Assembly: GCA_009823395.1 (NCBI GenBank)
Contig: CM020519.1
Coordinates: forward strand, 13,636,001 to 13,700,000
Origin: Thamnaconus septentrionalis
Lineage: Eukaryota; Chordata; Actinopteri; Tetraodontiformes; Monacanthidae
Direction: 5' to 3'
Length of the DNA: 64,000 nt
The notes under the pieces were generated by a model. That model saw nothing but the letters and a program-made list of their open reading frames with translations, had not been told where the DNA came from and made no database searches. Positions within the stretch are counted from its first letter, which is position 1; the number at the start of each line of letters is the position of its first letter. A program made the position numbers and the translations under genes. This document shows, piece after piece, positions 48,211-60,192 of the stretch.

Positions 48211-50870
48211 GTAAGTAAAGGGGTTGGCTGGGAATCTGGACAGTTCATCCGCGTTACCGTGACTTTTTCCTGAACCTGAGGTCATGGTCAAAGGAAGCCA
48301 TCTGTGTCACCGAGTGCAGTTCCCGGTATTCCAGTGGTCAACAGGGTTGTTACCTGTAGACACAGTATAAATAATACACCTGTTATGTAATCTTCACTGG
48401 CATCTTAACCCGTCAGTAGCCACTGGCCAGGTCGAGACCGGTAAACCACTCTGACAGTTGGGGTTGGTCCGAGCGTCTTTGATCCTGGACGAGGGGGAAT
48501 TGTACCTCAGTGCATGAAGCAAGCAGTACAACTCAACCTACAATGGCAGTGAGAAGGGGCCACGAGGTTCCCCGACGGGTGGAGCATCGCCAGTGCGGGT
48601 GCAGTGTCGTTTTGTCCGCGTATTGCAAACACCTGCTGCCACTTCACCACCGGGGTGCATAGCTCCTCCCCCTGTCGCTTCGCCGAACAAACTCGAAGCA
48701 TTTAGCTCCGTCTGCTCCCTTCTTTGAGTCTCCTCTGATTGTCTTGGCCTGTCCGATCTACCAGTGTCACTTCAGCGACATCACAGTCCCCAAGCGACAG
48801 GCGCAGGTAAAGCTACCCCAGTACATTTTATCTTCAATCACATTGTAATTTAGGAAATCTAGGAATTCCGGTGTAGTGTGCCCAGTTAAAATAGTTAAAA
48901 TACACAAAGAAAACAGTTTAAAAACGAATAAAATGGTGCATATTAATTAAACAAACAAAAATAGCCATATTCACGTCATACAATAGACCTTTAAAAACAT
49001 TTTGCTATTAAACTGGACAGCAAGAACAGTTAGAACAACGATAGTCACTGCCTTGTGTCTTTAGAACTCGTCGTTTAATACCAACAAACTGTTCACAAGG
49101 ATGGATTAGATTTCTTTTTTTTTTTCTTTTTTGTTGATGTAGTTGTTGTATGCAATGTAACGGTTATTCACTTTCTTTAAAAAGAGAATTATTACTTTTG
49201 GCACTTTCCCTCCATTTTTCATCTTTTCCACTTTTTCATTATGAAGTCAAATCAGCACACAAGACAGCCTTCAGAGAGATAATCAGCTGAATATTCAAAA
49301 CGTTGCATGAAATGTACGCGGGTATTTAATTTCATTTACAAATCGCGACCTTCTAAAAGGGGACACATTCCAATTCAAATTAAATCTTGAGCATCAATAA
49401 AGCATGAAACACAAAACCATGATTCAAAATCTGTCATCCTTTCACTTGGGATAGTAGCTTATATTGCTAGCTCCAGTCAGTAAACATGTGCTATAGCGAG
49501 CCTGTTACGGTGCTGGCACTGTATTGTGGCGTGCGTGTGTGTGTGTGTGTGTGTGCGCGCACCGAGCAGGAGGTTAAGTCTGTGCTCTCCCAGCAGATTG
49601 AACTGGGCATGGGTGTGATATGAAACATTCCAAGTTATTGAACTCTGGCTGATTGGATGGTAACAGAGGATGATTGCTCGTTTCTCTGGTCGCCTGTCAA
49701 GCCACCTGTCTGCCTTTTTAATAGTTCTTCCAGCAGTGAGAATGAGGACATATTGATGAAAGTAAAATAAATCAAGAACGTCATGTTAAAGGGCATAGAA
49801 TGGGTCGGAGACCTCTGACTTTTTGCGTGCAGTAGAATAATAAGGGAACAACATTCTCAGAAAATGAAATGTTCTTATGCTACATAAACGTATAATAGGG
49901 ATTTCCAGAGTTCTTCTGAGTTTTGTACATTGAAATGTTGAAGCCACAGCTATCACATAGCGGACAGGACTCCCTCTAATGACCTGCTTCTGACGGTATG
50001 AAGGATACACGGAGGGTAGCTCAGGTTTAACAGAGTGGGTTGTAAATAATGCACACGTGTGTGATGGACTATTCCTTTTCTTGTCAGGGAAGCAGAAACG
50101 TTGACGTCCTGACGTATCAGTCTTTGTGCAGCCTGTGAAAATGGAAAAGCTCATGGAATCATACAGCGGCCATTCCATTTGAATATAAAATATCACTGCC
50201 ACTGCCATGTTTCTGGCAAAACTATTCGTAATATAGCGTTCTATTTTATTACATCACAATATGGTCCTTTAATTTTAGCTTACCACCAACATGTATAATG
50301 TTATCATTTGAAATTGCGATTTGAATATGCAATTTTTAGTCATTAAAAAAAACAAAACATTCTGTTAAAATGTGGGCTAAAATATTGGGATATATCCATA
50401 ACACTGTAGATTGGGGAGTTAGAGGAATTTGATATAAAGAATGTAGATGCTTTCAAGCACTTCGGGTCAACAGTCAAAAAAAAAAAAAAAGCATTTACGA
50501 GCAGGTTGGAATGAGAAACGTGTCAGGTGTGACGAGCGATAGGAGGGTTTGAGAGCACCGATGGTTGGATGGTTTAGAGACAGTGGCACTGAGGAAACGA
50601 GGAGGCAACACACATTCAAATGTTGAGCTTCTCTTGGGCAGCCATTGGGTTGGAGAAGATCAGAAATGAGTAGTAATCATGATTTTTGCTTTATTGCCAT
50701 TGTGCGGAGTACAAACATTAAAAAAAAAAAAATGCCACAAACACAATATTGACTTTCCACATTCCGCATTTCCACACAGAGTATTTTTTTTGTATATCGG
50801 TCCCAACACTAACATGCAAATAAAAAGCTCACTCTGTCATGCACCACTGTGTGAAGAGGTTTCAGAGTGC

Positions 50871-50925
<55 letters not shown>

Positions 50926-51180
50926 AGGCAGAGGAGCCAGACTGAGGTGGTACAGACATGTCGAGAGGTGGAGGTGGGGCCAGTGGATATATCAGTAGAA
51001 GGACACTGAGGTTGGAGGTGGCAGACAGCAGGTCTAGAGAAAGGCCGGGAGAGGGGCGGGGGTTATGTGCGATGTCTATTGTTTTTCCCTTGTACGTTAT
51101 TTCCTCCCGCCGGTCGGTCATCTCTGCAGGACGTGAGACAGGACGAGTGGCCGGTCAACCTTTTCCCCGGCTGCAGCTAA
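48211..51180. other. Unique non-coding sequence
   Basis: A CpG-containing part lies at 48220-48800. (GT)n at 49534-49558, an A run at 50476-50490 and a (GA)n run are present. The minus-strand frame 49786-50208 has no recognisable domain. Confidence 0.5.
50874..50922. repeat. (GA)n microsatellite
   Basis: About 24 uninterrupted GA units; a homopurine tract. Confidence 0.98.
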
Positions 51181-51425
51181 AGCACACCTGTCATCAATCC
51201 ACACCAATCAAGTGCTCCATAAAACACTGGCTCAGACCTGCTCTGCCGCCAGATTGCTCCAGCTTCTAATGCGCCGTCTGCCCTGCTGCCACTTCTGTGC
51301 TTTTTCGTTTTGTTTTTCAGTTTGCCTGCCTGCCTGCTTCCTGCCTGCCCTCTTTTAGCTGTGACTTTGTTTGTTGTGAAATTTGGCCACCATTTTTATT
51401 TTTTTTTTGCTACTTTGAGTTTTAC
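51181..51425 (+). mobile_element. LTR-like fragment
   Basis: It contains ACACCTGTCATCAATCCACA, then CTCCATAAAACACTGGCTC, a CTGCCGCCAGATTGCTCCAG segment and TTTGCCTGCCTGCCTGC. This order resembles the R/U5 part of fish gypsy-type LTRs. No coding sequence or second LTR is attached. Confidence 0.45.
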
Positions 51426-51437
51426 ACGTAGCGCTAA

Positions 51438-51558
51438 GCAAGTAATCAAGTCAGTAAGTCAGCAAGTAAGCCAGTAAGTAAGCAAGTATGTCAGCCAGGA
51501 AGCCAGTCAGTAAGCAAGTGAGCCAGTAAGTAAGCAAGCCAGTTAGTCAGTCAGTAAC
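51438..51558 (+). repeat. AGTAAGCA-type degenerate minisatellite
   Basis: Irregular four-base steps such as AAGTAAGCCAGTAAGTAAGC and CAGTCAGTAAGCAAGTG are repeated across about 120 bases. The units are AGTA, AGCA, AGTC and AGCC. Confidence 0.85.
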
Positions 51559-51970
51559 ACTTTGACAAACGAAACTGCGCCTGGTTCTGGCTAGCTGTGG
51601 TAATCCGCTAATCAAGTACTAGGCTCTCAGGAAAAATACCTTTTGTGTGTTTTCCTGCCCTCCGTGTTCTCGTCCTTTTTCAGTGCCCAGCCATCCTCTC
51701 GCCAGGACACCCCTGTCACGCTCAGCCATCTGCCCCGGTCCAAACTCATTGCATTCTACCGCAGCTATTCAGGCCGATACTGTTACATAAATTAAACTTC
51801 CGGGGCCAGACCCCAGAAAGAACGGAGTGCAGCGGTAAATTTGCGACGCTTTTTGCAGCGACTTTACGGCCGTTATCTCCACCACCTTTGCGTCGTATCT
51901 ACAATTTTTTTTTTCGTTAATGATATGCAGGCGCGAAAACACCCAGAAATCCAGCACCTGAGGAGTCCTC
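51559..51970. other. Unique spacer
   Basis: No gene or repeat recognised. A T run at 51906-51914. Confidence 0.5.
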
Positions 51971-52275
51971 ATTCATTACATTTAATTAAAAAAAAATTAA
52001 AAAATTAAAAATTGGCTTAAGTCTGTCACTTCCCACAATGCTCACAAAAGCCCTTTTTAGTGTTTTATTTAATTTGCTATAATTTGTTTGTGCTGATGAT
52101 TTTAAAATGAAAAGTCATTGAAAAGTCATTCATTACATTTAATTAAAAAAAAAAAAAAAAAAAAAAATTGGCTTAAGTCTGTCACTTCCCACAATGCTCA
52201 CAAAAGCCCTTTTTAGTGTTTTATTTAATTTGCTATAATTTGTTTGTGCTGATGATTTTAAAATGAAAAGTCATT
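51971..52275 (+). repeat. 157-bp tandem duplication, two near-identical units
   Basis: Unit 1 is 51971-52127 and unit 2 is 52128-52275. Both contain TTGGCTTAAGTCTGTCACTT, CCACAATGCTCACAAAAGCC and GTGCTGATGATTTTAAAATG without visible differences. They differ mainly in the A-rich run near the start of each unit. It looks recent. Confidence 0.9.
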
Positions 52276-54263
52276 AACTTTCACATCTTGACCACTTAAT
52301 GGGAAATCCCATTTAATCCTCCCGTCTAATGCATGCAACTCCCCCTCTGGCGTGGAGGCATTTGTCACTCCCTCTTACCATAACAATAAGACAATATTGT
52401 TCTTCTGAGGCCTTTTCTCAATTTCATGTCATTACAATACTTGTAAGTGATCACATTAAATCAAAGCAAGACAGTTTTAAAATGCCTCTGTGTGAGAATG
52501 GATGTCTTTGAAGGACAAACAATTATTTTGTCTGTCAGCCATGTAATATTAAACGAGTCCCCCACATCCCACAACAGGGGCTCCATACACAAATGCATCG
52601 CACCGCCCAGTTATCTAAAGGTGTGTGCAATCATGAGTGACAGGCTGAGTGAAAACACTTGAGCCACGAATGCCCTTAAGTGGAGTCATTCCATCCCATC
52701 GGGAGACCAACGCACCTCCACTTTCATTTTTAGTGCTTTTTGATGCAATCAGACTAATGTGGTGGGCGCCATTGATTAAGAGTTTGCAGGTGGGCTTGGG
52801 ATGAGAAAGGGACGGAGACATGGAGGAGAAGGGTTGGTCAGGACAAAGGGAACTGAGTGCAAATTTTATTATTCTCCAGCAGCATGATATGGGTCGACCC
52901 TTGACACAAACCTAATTGTTGTAAGTGTCCCAAGCTATAAGAGTGATAAGGGGATGAAAGTGAAAGAATTAAAGGAAGGAAAAGTGCAGATGAGAGGGAG
53001 ATAATAATAAGCCACAGGAGGGGGTTAAATCAAGTAGATGGATTCGGCAGGGGAGGAGGATCCTTAAAAGTGTATTAATTCAGCAAGGCATAAAGAGAGA
53101 GAGAGGCACACTCACACACGCACACTGCAGATTGCAGCATATAGGGAAGGTGTAGCTCTTCACATCAGACAAACGGGGCAAGGTTCCATCACCGTTCGTG
53201 CAGCAGCAGCCGCAGCTGAGTAATTCCTTCACATGCCTCCCACCGTCCTCCAGCCTCCAGGTGAGGGAATATCAAAGCGAGAAGTAGATGGGTTTAGTAT
53301 CATGGGGAAATAGTCAGAAAGTGCAGTGTTAGAAGGAAATGAGAGGCCATGACGAGCAGCTTTGCACAGGAAAAAAAAAAGAAGCAAATACTCGCTGCAA
53401 TGAATATATGCAGAATCGGTTGTGATCTGCGTGCAAAATCTTTTGACACGTGTTATTTTCACACAGTCCCTGGACAAATGAGCTATTGAATGAAACCAAA
53501 TACTATGCAGTAAAGCCAAATACCACTATATGTTGTGTGCAATATTTGGTACAACAGATTAACGGCATTATGACACAAATATTTTATTATACAATCACGT
53601 CAGCATCTCATAGCATTGTGGCAAGACAACCTCCAGTAGTTTGAATTGTCCCTCAGGGAAAAGAGCATTACAATATTTTCAGAATTGTATATAATATATT
53701 ACAATATAATATGTAGTTTCAGTTTCGGAAAATGTGTTGCATGCTTGTGGGTTGGCTTCTGAATTCTCATTGCCCTTGAAAAGTTCAGTAGTGAGTACAA
53801 TAAGTCCTGACACACCTTGAGCTCCACCACAGCCATTTGAAATAACATACTGACTGCTTTTTTTCTGTTAAAAAAAAAGAAAAAGGGATCCAGTAATTCT
53901 ATTTGTAATGATTTTTTTCTTTGAGGATAGAGTTCGATCGGAAAAGCTCTGCTTTTTCCCAAGTCATCAAGGTAACCATCCATTTTTTTTAGTCAATATT
54001 GAATGGCATGAGCTACATAAACGGGTCCAACTTCTTGTATCCATTCTTGTGACATAACTGGGACGGGTATTGAGTTGCAGGAGAAAGTCCCTCAGAATTC
54101 ATCGCAGGTTGACCATTTATGTGCTTACTTTACTCTGAACAGATTTAGGAGTGAAAAGGGGTCATGAGCTACTCACTTGTATACTTGTATACCATATACT
54201 ACAACTACAACAAAACTTGTGCCATATGCTGATGTAGTGATACAGTCAAGACTGCATTTACTG
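52276..54263. other. Unique non-coding sequence
   Basis: GA-rich and (CA) short runs near 53090-53120; an A run at 53371-53380. No gene or further repeat is recognised. Confidence 0.5.
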
Positions 54264-54396
54264 AGACCAAGACCGTCCCAACACGAAGGTTATTAACGTC
54301 TAGACATGCGTCCGTGGGTTCCAGTGGGCAAGGGAGTCGCCCTCAGTCAGACTGGGGACGAACAGAGGACCTTCCAAAACTATCCCATTGGTAGTT

Positions 54397-54432
<36 letters not shown>

Positions 54433-54597
54433 GAGCGCTAAGCTTATGACCCACACTTATTCCTTGTCCATAGGAAAAAATTGTAATTGCCAATTCCCAT
54501 CCCGATGGATTTAGTGGGTTACCAACACCTCTCGGCGAAGGGAAGGTACATGTTGGTCCGGTAAATGTGGCACGCGCACAGGACATCACTGACCTTT
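54264..54597 (-). pseudogene. 18S rRNA 3'-end pseudogene fragment, copy 1
   Basis: The plus strand carries GCGACGGGCGGTGTGTACAA followed by AGGGCAGGGACTTAA, the exact reverse complement of the universal decoding-region segment near the 3' end of 18S rRNA. To the right come AGCTTATGACCCACACTTATT, GGTTACCAACACCTCTCGGC and GACATCACTGACC, each a decayed match to successively more 5' parts of 18S rRNA. To the left, TTCCAAAACTATCCCATTGG corresponds to the segment just beyond the decoding region, then the fit becomes weak in the variable last loop. It is about 330 bases of a roughly 1.85-kb gene, with many substitutions and small gaps, so not a working rRNA gene. Confidence 0.85.
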
Positions 54598-54728
54598 CCT
54601 GCATGTTGCAGCTTTTCATATTTTCATCCATGTGTTAGAATAAAGTCTAAGTAGGTTGAGTATTGTATGAGTTACCATGTGGTTGATGTTTCGATCCATT
54701 ACAGAGTAAATAATGATTACTTGACCAA

Positions 54729-54875
54729 GACCAAGACCGTCCTAAGACGAAGGTTATCAAGGTCAAGGACATGCATCCGTCGGTTCCAGTGGGCAAGGGA
54801 GTCGCCTTCAGTCGGATTGGGGCCAATCAGGGGACCTTCCAAAACCATCCAATTGGTAGTTACAACGGGCAGTGT
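54729..54875 (-). pseudogene. 18S rRNA 3'-end pseudogene fragment, copy 2
   Basis: It repeats the left 147 bases of copy 1 in the same orientation: GACCAAGACCGTCC, GGTTCCAGTGGGCAAGGGAG, GGGGACCTTCC, AACCATCCAATTGGTAG. It stops at ACGGGCAGTGT, within the decoding-region segment. ACCATCCAATTGGTAG is closer to functional 18S than in copy 1, while its decoding segment has decayed more (ACAACGGGCAGTGT), so the copies diverged after duplication. Confidence 0.8.
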
Positions 54876-55627
54876 AATGATTTACAATCACAAATCAATT
54901 TCAGTCAAATTTCTTTGCAAAACTGTTCCAACTTACTTGAGGTCGAGACCACCAACACGATCTTCATGGACATTTTGATATACCCTTTGTAGAGCGACTA
55001 TCCAAAGGACCAGGAGAAAAATACCTGCCGGACGCGCTGACAGATGAAGTCACAGCTCCGGAGACAAGTTGCCATGTAGATTTATTGCATGGTGTTTGAG
55101 TGACACAAAATGCGGTTCAAAACAAAAATAAGGCCTGGCAAAGGAAAGCGGTCATCAAAAGTAGGACATCCCCTCCCTCACCCTCTCAGTTCATTCAAAA
55201 AACCCGCCAGGTGAAGAGCAGCTGATATTCGCTTCCGCCGATGTCCCACCCACACCACGTGATGCATAACCCAGCGTATGACGGATAACCTAAACATGGT
55301 TAGTTGGGGGATGAATTTAAAAAAAGTGAAGATGGAAGGAGGTCATTGGTGACAACAGATTGAATGATGGCCTGAAGGCTCCCGTCAGGCGAATTTCATT
55401 CTTCGGGGAAAAAATAAAATAAAAAACGTTTTCCAGGACGATTTAATTGAATAGATCAGTGCATTAATGAACCATCCCTCCATCTATCTATATCATAAAC
55501 AAAGCACGCCTGACTACCCACTCTTTTATTAATAAGAGCCTCAATCCTCAGGTGTACAATTAATAAAGATCAGATCCACTAATGCAAGATATATGGTCAC
55601 ATACACACTGTGACCGTGCTTTGTGCA

Positions 55628-55683
<56 letters not shown>

Positions 55684-57385
55684 AAGTCCCCTGAGAGGAC
55701 TAACACACTCCATTGGTTTTATCACGCCGTCTCTGCCACGTCCGGCCGTCTGTCTTTGTTGCCACCTTCCTCGGTGCGACCGAAGTCCTCTCAGTAACTA
55801 CGGTGATTGACATGCATCGATCTCCCGGGGGGACCCTCCTCTTGATGATGTCATTGCGTGTTAATTGGATCATAATTAGTGCTTAATGGTCTGTGTGCTG
55901 ATGCTGAATGAGTCCTGTCACCGCAGTCCTCAAACAGAGACGTGTGAAGGATCTCTGGATCTTGAATCCCACGAACTTCATTTATCGATTGATGATCCCA
56001 CCCACTTGCAATGATTGCATTGATCCCCCCCCCCCCTCACTTTCCCCAAGGCCTCTGGGGCCCCAATCTTTATTCAACGTCACATGACTTGATGATGCAG
56101 CCACACGATAATTATGTCTCCAGGGCACTTTGGCTCCGGCCAACTCAGCTCTTTTCAATCGAGTGTCTTGATTCTTATCTCAACATAACGCAGTTAACAT
56201 TTATCAACTCCGTCTGACTCGTAATGCTGAGCTCTTACAACTTATTCCAGCTATGCTCTCAGAGCCAGTTGCGACTTTCCCCTGCTCCCTCATACCGCCT
56301 CTCTGTTTGTAGGCCAGCACACACATGTGGTAGCTCCCCAAAGGTATTGAATCCATTAAGAATTCATCAGTGGCAAGATGGTGCTTTCTTAATCAATTCT
56401 GTGTGATCTTTTAGAGGCATTCAGCCTTGTTGGGAAAAGAGCCGCATGCAGAGAAAAGTATAAATTGAGCGAGTTTGGACGCATGTGTCAAACAGGTTTC
56501 AAAGGCTAATTCATATACAGTCTTTGTATTGAATTTTAAAGTTTATGAACAAAACACATGTAGTTTTCCAAGTGTTTTTCGTTGCTGTACATAAAAACCA
56601 CAGCCCATAAAATGACTCTGAGACATAAATAATATATTTTATCCAGAGATTAAGGAAGGTTGGTGGGTCACTGATACCTCACCACAAGCAGGTTCTAGTT
56701 TTGACTGATAACCAGGTCAGGGTCGTTTTTTTTATAGCTGCCTATAACCAATAACTGTTAACTACTATCAATTCATTAATTGTCCATCTCAATATTCACT
56801 TTATTTTAATAAGACACACAAATGTGGCTGTTATGTAACAAAAGTGCAGTGCAAGATTTATTAGGCACAAAATTGTCCACAAATATCGGTCACATAATGT
56901 CACATTTTAATTCTGCATTTGATCTATATTTCCATGTCTGTTGGGACCTGGACCTGTTTGTTTATTTATTTATTTATTTTACGTTTTCCATCAACCTGCT
57001 AATTGACACAAGCATGGAGAGCACAGCCTAGCACTGCCCGTAAACCAAAACGAGGATAAATAATAGGAAGAAGTAAAAAAAAAAAGTAAATGTTTCTAAC
57101 ATTTTAACTTTTCAACATTCAACTGTAATTTTAAAGAGTTGAATTGAACACTTGCGAGTCAAGACCTGCCAGAAGTGGAGACATGCATTAGGTGACCTTG
57201 CTTTCGTTATTCTTTAATGTTTTCTTAATTTGGATTTCCCTCTTGACTCTCGTCCAACTTTAAGATGTGATTTATTCCTGCTCAAGGACATGCACACTCC
57301 TGAACCTCTTATATAACACCAGGCCAGTTCACCTGTAGTCTTTACAAATAAAGTAATTATCTTAAACTAAAATTAAGTAAATATT
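54876..57385. other. Unique non-coding sequence
   Basis: Contains a (GT)n run, a C run at 56027-56036 and TTTA repeats at 56958-56980. Balanced parts at 55860-55930 (CATAATTAGTGCTTAATGG) could be conserved. No gene. Confidence 0.5.
55632..55681. repeat. (GT)n microsatellite
   Basis: About 25 uninterrupted GT units, the longest dinucleotide repeat in the window. Confidence 0.98.
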
Positions 57386-57518
57386 CATTCATTCATCTTC
57401 TATACCCGCTTATTCCTATTCAGGGTCACGGGGGTCTGCTGGAGCCTATCCCAGCTGTCTTAGGGCGAAGGCAGGGTGACACCCTGGACAAGTCTCCAGT
57501 TCATCGCAGGGCCTAAGT
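57386..57518 (-). mobile_element. SINE 3' part
   Basis: The plus strand reads ATTCATTCATCTTCTATACC, then CGCTTATTCCTATTCAGGG, CACGGGGGTCTGCTGGAGCC and GGGTGACACCCTGGACAAG, ending at CATCGCAGGGCC. This is the reverse complement of the 3' part of the copy at 15001, with very few differences, so it is a young truncated copy. Confidence 0.85.
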
Positions 57519-59435
57519 AAATATTATTTTAAGTAAACATTATTCTCGTATAGCACAAAAGCCAAAGGCATTTGTGTTTGACAGATGAGTTCTTTGTTGT
57601 TACAATAATTTGTGGTAATACTCCTTCAACTGTTGGAAAGTCTGTTTATTTACCTTTTAAACAGCTCCCCATTTGTCAGGAAAATGCATTTGTGGGATGA
57701 GCTCCAGAGCTGAGTATGTGGGTTGGGCCCATAACAATTTTGCCAAATCTTCTCTGTCGCTGCCAACAAGCTTAGTGTTTTGCTGTTGTGATTGCCTTTG
57801 TTACTGGGTTCTGCCCAATAACAAAATCCTCCAAGTTAGAAAACAACCAGATTTTTTAAAAAAAAGAGAAATTAATTAGGGTTCCCATTTTTTTTTTTCA
57901 ATCCAACAAAAATAATACTAGTGGAAGTATTTCATTAATGATATGTGACACTAGAGCCAATCGTTCCTTTAAGTTTAAGTTTACACGCGGAAATCACTAT
58001 GGCAACAAAAGGTCAACACAACAAGCAAAATCAGTTTTTCTGTTGAACTTCATCCCTTTTAACCTCCTTACAGATTAAAGTTCACATTTTTTGGATGGTG
58101 GGCTTTTACCTCTAAATGAGGAGAAACGCAGCTGGGGGAGAGCGAAAAAAAAAAACTTCATCTTCGGTAACACAAACAACAAGCCCAGATGACAAGAGCA
58201 AACCGTCGCTGGTGTTCATGCATAAAAGTGATGAGACAAAAGAAGACGCGGAGATGACACAGGGGTGTTTATTTTTGTAACAAGCTTTACGGTTTCTGCC
58301 TCCAGCTGGGTCTTTTTTGTACTCCTGGCTCCCATTCATGCACATATTGGATTTAGTTGCAAAGCTGTCTACCTTGTTTTGACTGGAGTTGTGAAGTACC
58401 TTCTTAAGCTGAGCTGTGTAAAACGCTTGCATGGCTGGGAGAAGAGAGCAAATTGATTCCAGGGCCGGAGGAGCTGTGAACATCACATGTGAATCCTCAC
58501 ACTTCTGCTGTAAATGTTGCATTTTAAAAGGCTTTCACTGAATCACACTGGTTAACAAAAAATTGCTGTGAAGCTTTTGTGCTGGTTTTCTGCACTGCAT
58601 GAGGGTCAATTTCCTGGCCTGCCACTAGGAGACTTGGTTGAGGAAGCATCACTACTTTGGATTTGGCAAAATGCAATTTTTCTTCGAGTCATAGTTATAT
58701 ATCTATGGTGGTGCCTACCAAGTCAGGCATGTTATACAAAGTCCACAGCAGTGTGTACCCTATCCTGGAAGTGTTTTAGCTACGGCCATCAGAGTTGCTG
58801 TTGTGTGACTTTCACAAGGCAAGATCACTCACCTCTTTATTTTACGTTTATTTTAGACTTTACAACTTCTTTAGCGGTTTGTATTGTCCTCGCAAAACAT
58901 CGCGGGACACAACCCTAACCCTTATTCATATTCCAAATAAACAGCAAATAAGGTAGTCCAACCTTTACTGACTTCTCATAATGTGTCTGTTTTATGTCGA
59001 TGACTTAATACTTATTTGATGTTTTTCACGAGTCAAGTCTTAACAGACTTATGTTACTACAGTTTAATGTAAGGCCAAATGACCAAGAGGTTAAAGACTT
59101 AAAAAAAAACCTGACAAGTTCATAAAAAGTATCCACCTTGCAGAGACCAAGAGTAAAAGTGGGGCAGCACTTGAAGGAGTTCATTTTGGGAACATGGGGC
59201 ATCAAGGTTTGGCAATATTGCGCGTCTCTTCTTTTACGTCAACTTCAGCGCAGTTTGCCAGCAGCTTGTCAGATTGTTTCATGTCTGTACCCCAACTCTC
59301 CTTTTGGACCAGAGAGAGTGAGCAAACCAAACAAGGGGGCACTGCTGCTGTACAGCACGACATTAAATAACCAGACCTCCGAGGCTTGTCAGCCCACAGA
59401 CAATGACTGGTGGGAAAATTTGTCATCTTAAGTTA
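57519..59435. other. Unique non-coding sequence
   Basis: The minus-strand frame at 58112-58522 (136 codons) and the plus-strand frame at 58568-58918 (116 codons) have no recognisable domain. No repeat recognised. Confidence 0.5.
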
Positions 59436-59545
59436 AGGTGACCAGATGCTCCGGTTTTGTCGGGGCTGTCCCAATTTTCAGTTGTACGCCCTGAGTCTCA
59501 ACAAAAGCTTGTTGGAACTTTAAAATGTCCCAGTATCCACCAAAC
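59436..59545 (+). mobile_element. Possible DNA-transposon end fragment
   Basis: AAGGTGACCAGATGCTCCGG, then GTCGGGGCTGTCCCAATTTTC and TTTAAAATGTCCCAG resemble a dispersed element that starts GGTGACCAGA and is rich in TCCCGG words. No partner terminus or target duplication was found. Confidence 0.35.
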
Positions 59546-60040
59546 ACTATCAACTGTTAGCTGTTTCCCACGGTTACATAGTCAACATGGTCTTGTCGTT
59601 GGACGATCATTGACTAAAAACTTCACAGAAAGGCTGAACGTAGCGTAGGCTAGGCTTTTCAAAAAGTCTTCAAGGTTCATGTTAAGGGAAGTGTGTTAGA
59701 ATATTCCAGGTTTGTTATGGTCATTGTAATACAATACATCATTTAAACAACTCAACACAACTTTTTTTTTAACTTGCTAATTGAAGCTAGAGCTCTGTCT
59801 CCAGTCTAAATGTAGAATAGCAGTCAAATAGGTAACCTGGTGGGAAACATTATCGTTCAATAAGTGGTTTGCTTTTCAACTTCGATGTTTGTGGCACTGA
59901 TTGTATCCCAGAGACGTGCATCTTCACATATTTCACGCTTGATTCTTACGTGAAAGCATTCATAAGTGTGAAAGCAAAGGCAAACTTCAGCAAAGAAAAT
60001 CTCAAATATTGTTATTACAATGCCAAGTTAAGTTAATTTA
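59546..60040. other. Unique spacer
   Basis: No gene or repeat recognised. Confidence 0.5.
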
Positions 60041-60067
60041 TCTTCTTCTTCTTCTTCTTCTTCTTCT
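60041..60067. repeat. (CTT)n microsatellite
   Basis: Nine CTT units; read on the minus strand this is the GAA-type tail of the adjacent LINE fragment. Confidence 0.95.
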
Positions 60068-60192
60068 CCCGCAGTATCCGGAGTCAGGTCGCGGGGGCAG
60101 CAACCTCAGCAGAGACACACAGACTTCCCTGGCCCTAGTCACCTCATCCAGCGGGACTCCAAGGCGAACCCAGGCCAGCCGAGAGACATATG
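60068..60192 (-). mobile_element. LINE 3'-terminal coding fragment
   Basis: The minus-strand frame reads YVSRLAWVRLGVPLDEVTRA, then SLLRLLPPRPDSG, followed by a GAAGAA tail. The LAWxRLGxP...LLRLLPPRPDSG ending is a frequent C-terminal piece of non-LTR retrotransposon proteins in fish. Only about 40 codons and the 3' end remain, as expected for 5' truncation during reverse transcription. I cannot assign the clade. Confidence 0.65.

Noticed and set aside
54264..54875. Functional rRNA gene or recent contamination
   Set aside because: Only the 3' end is present, it carries many substitutions and gaps, and it was locally duplicated and then diverged inside ordinary host sequence.
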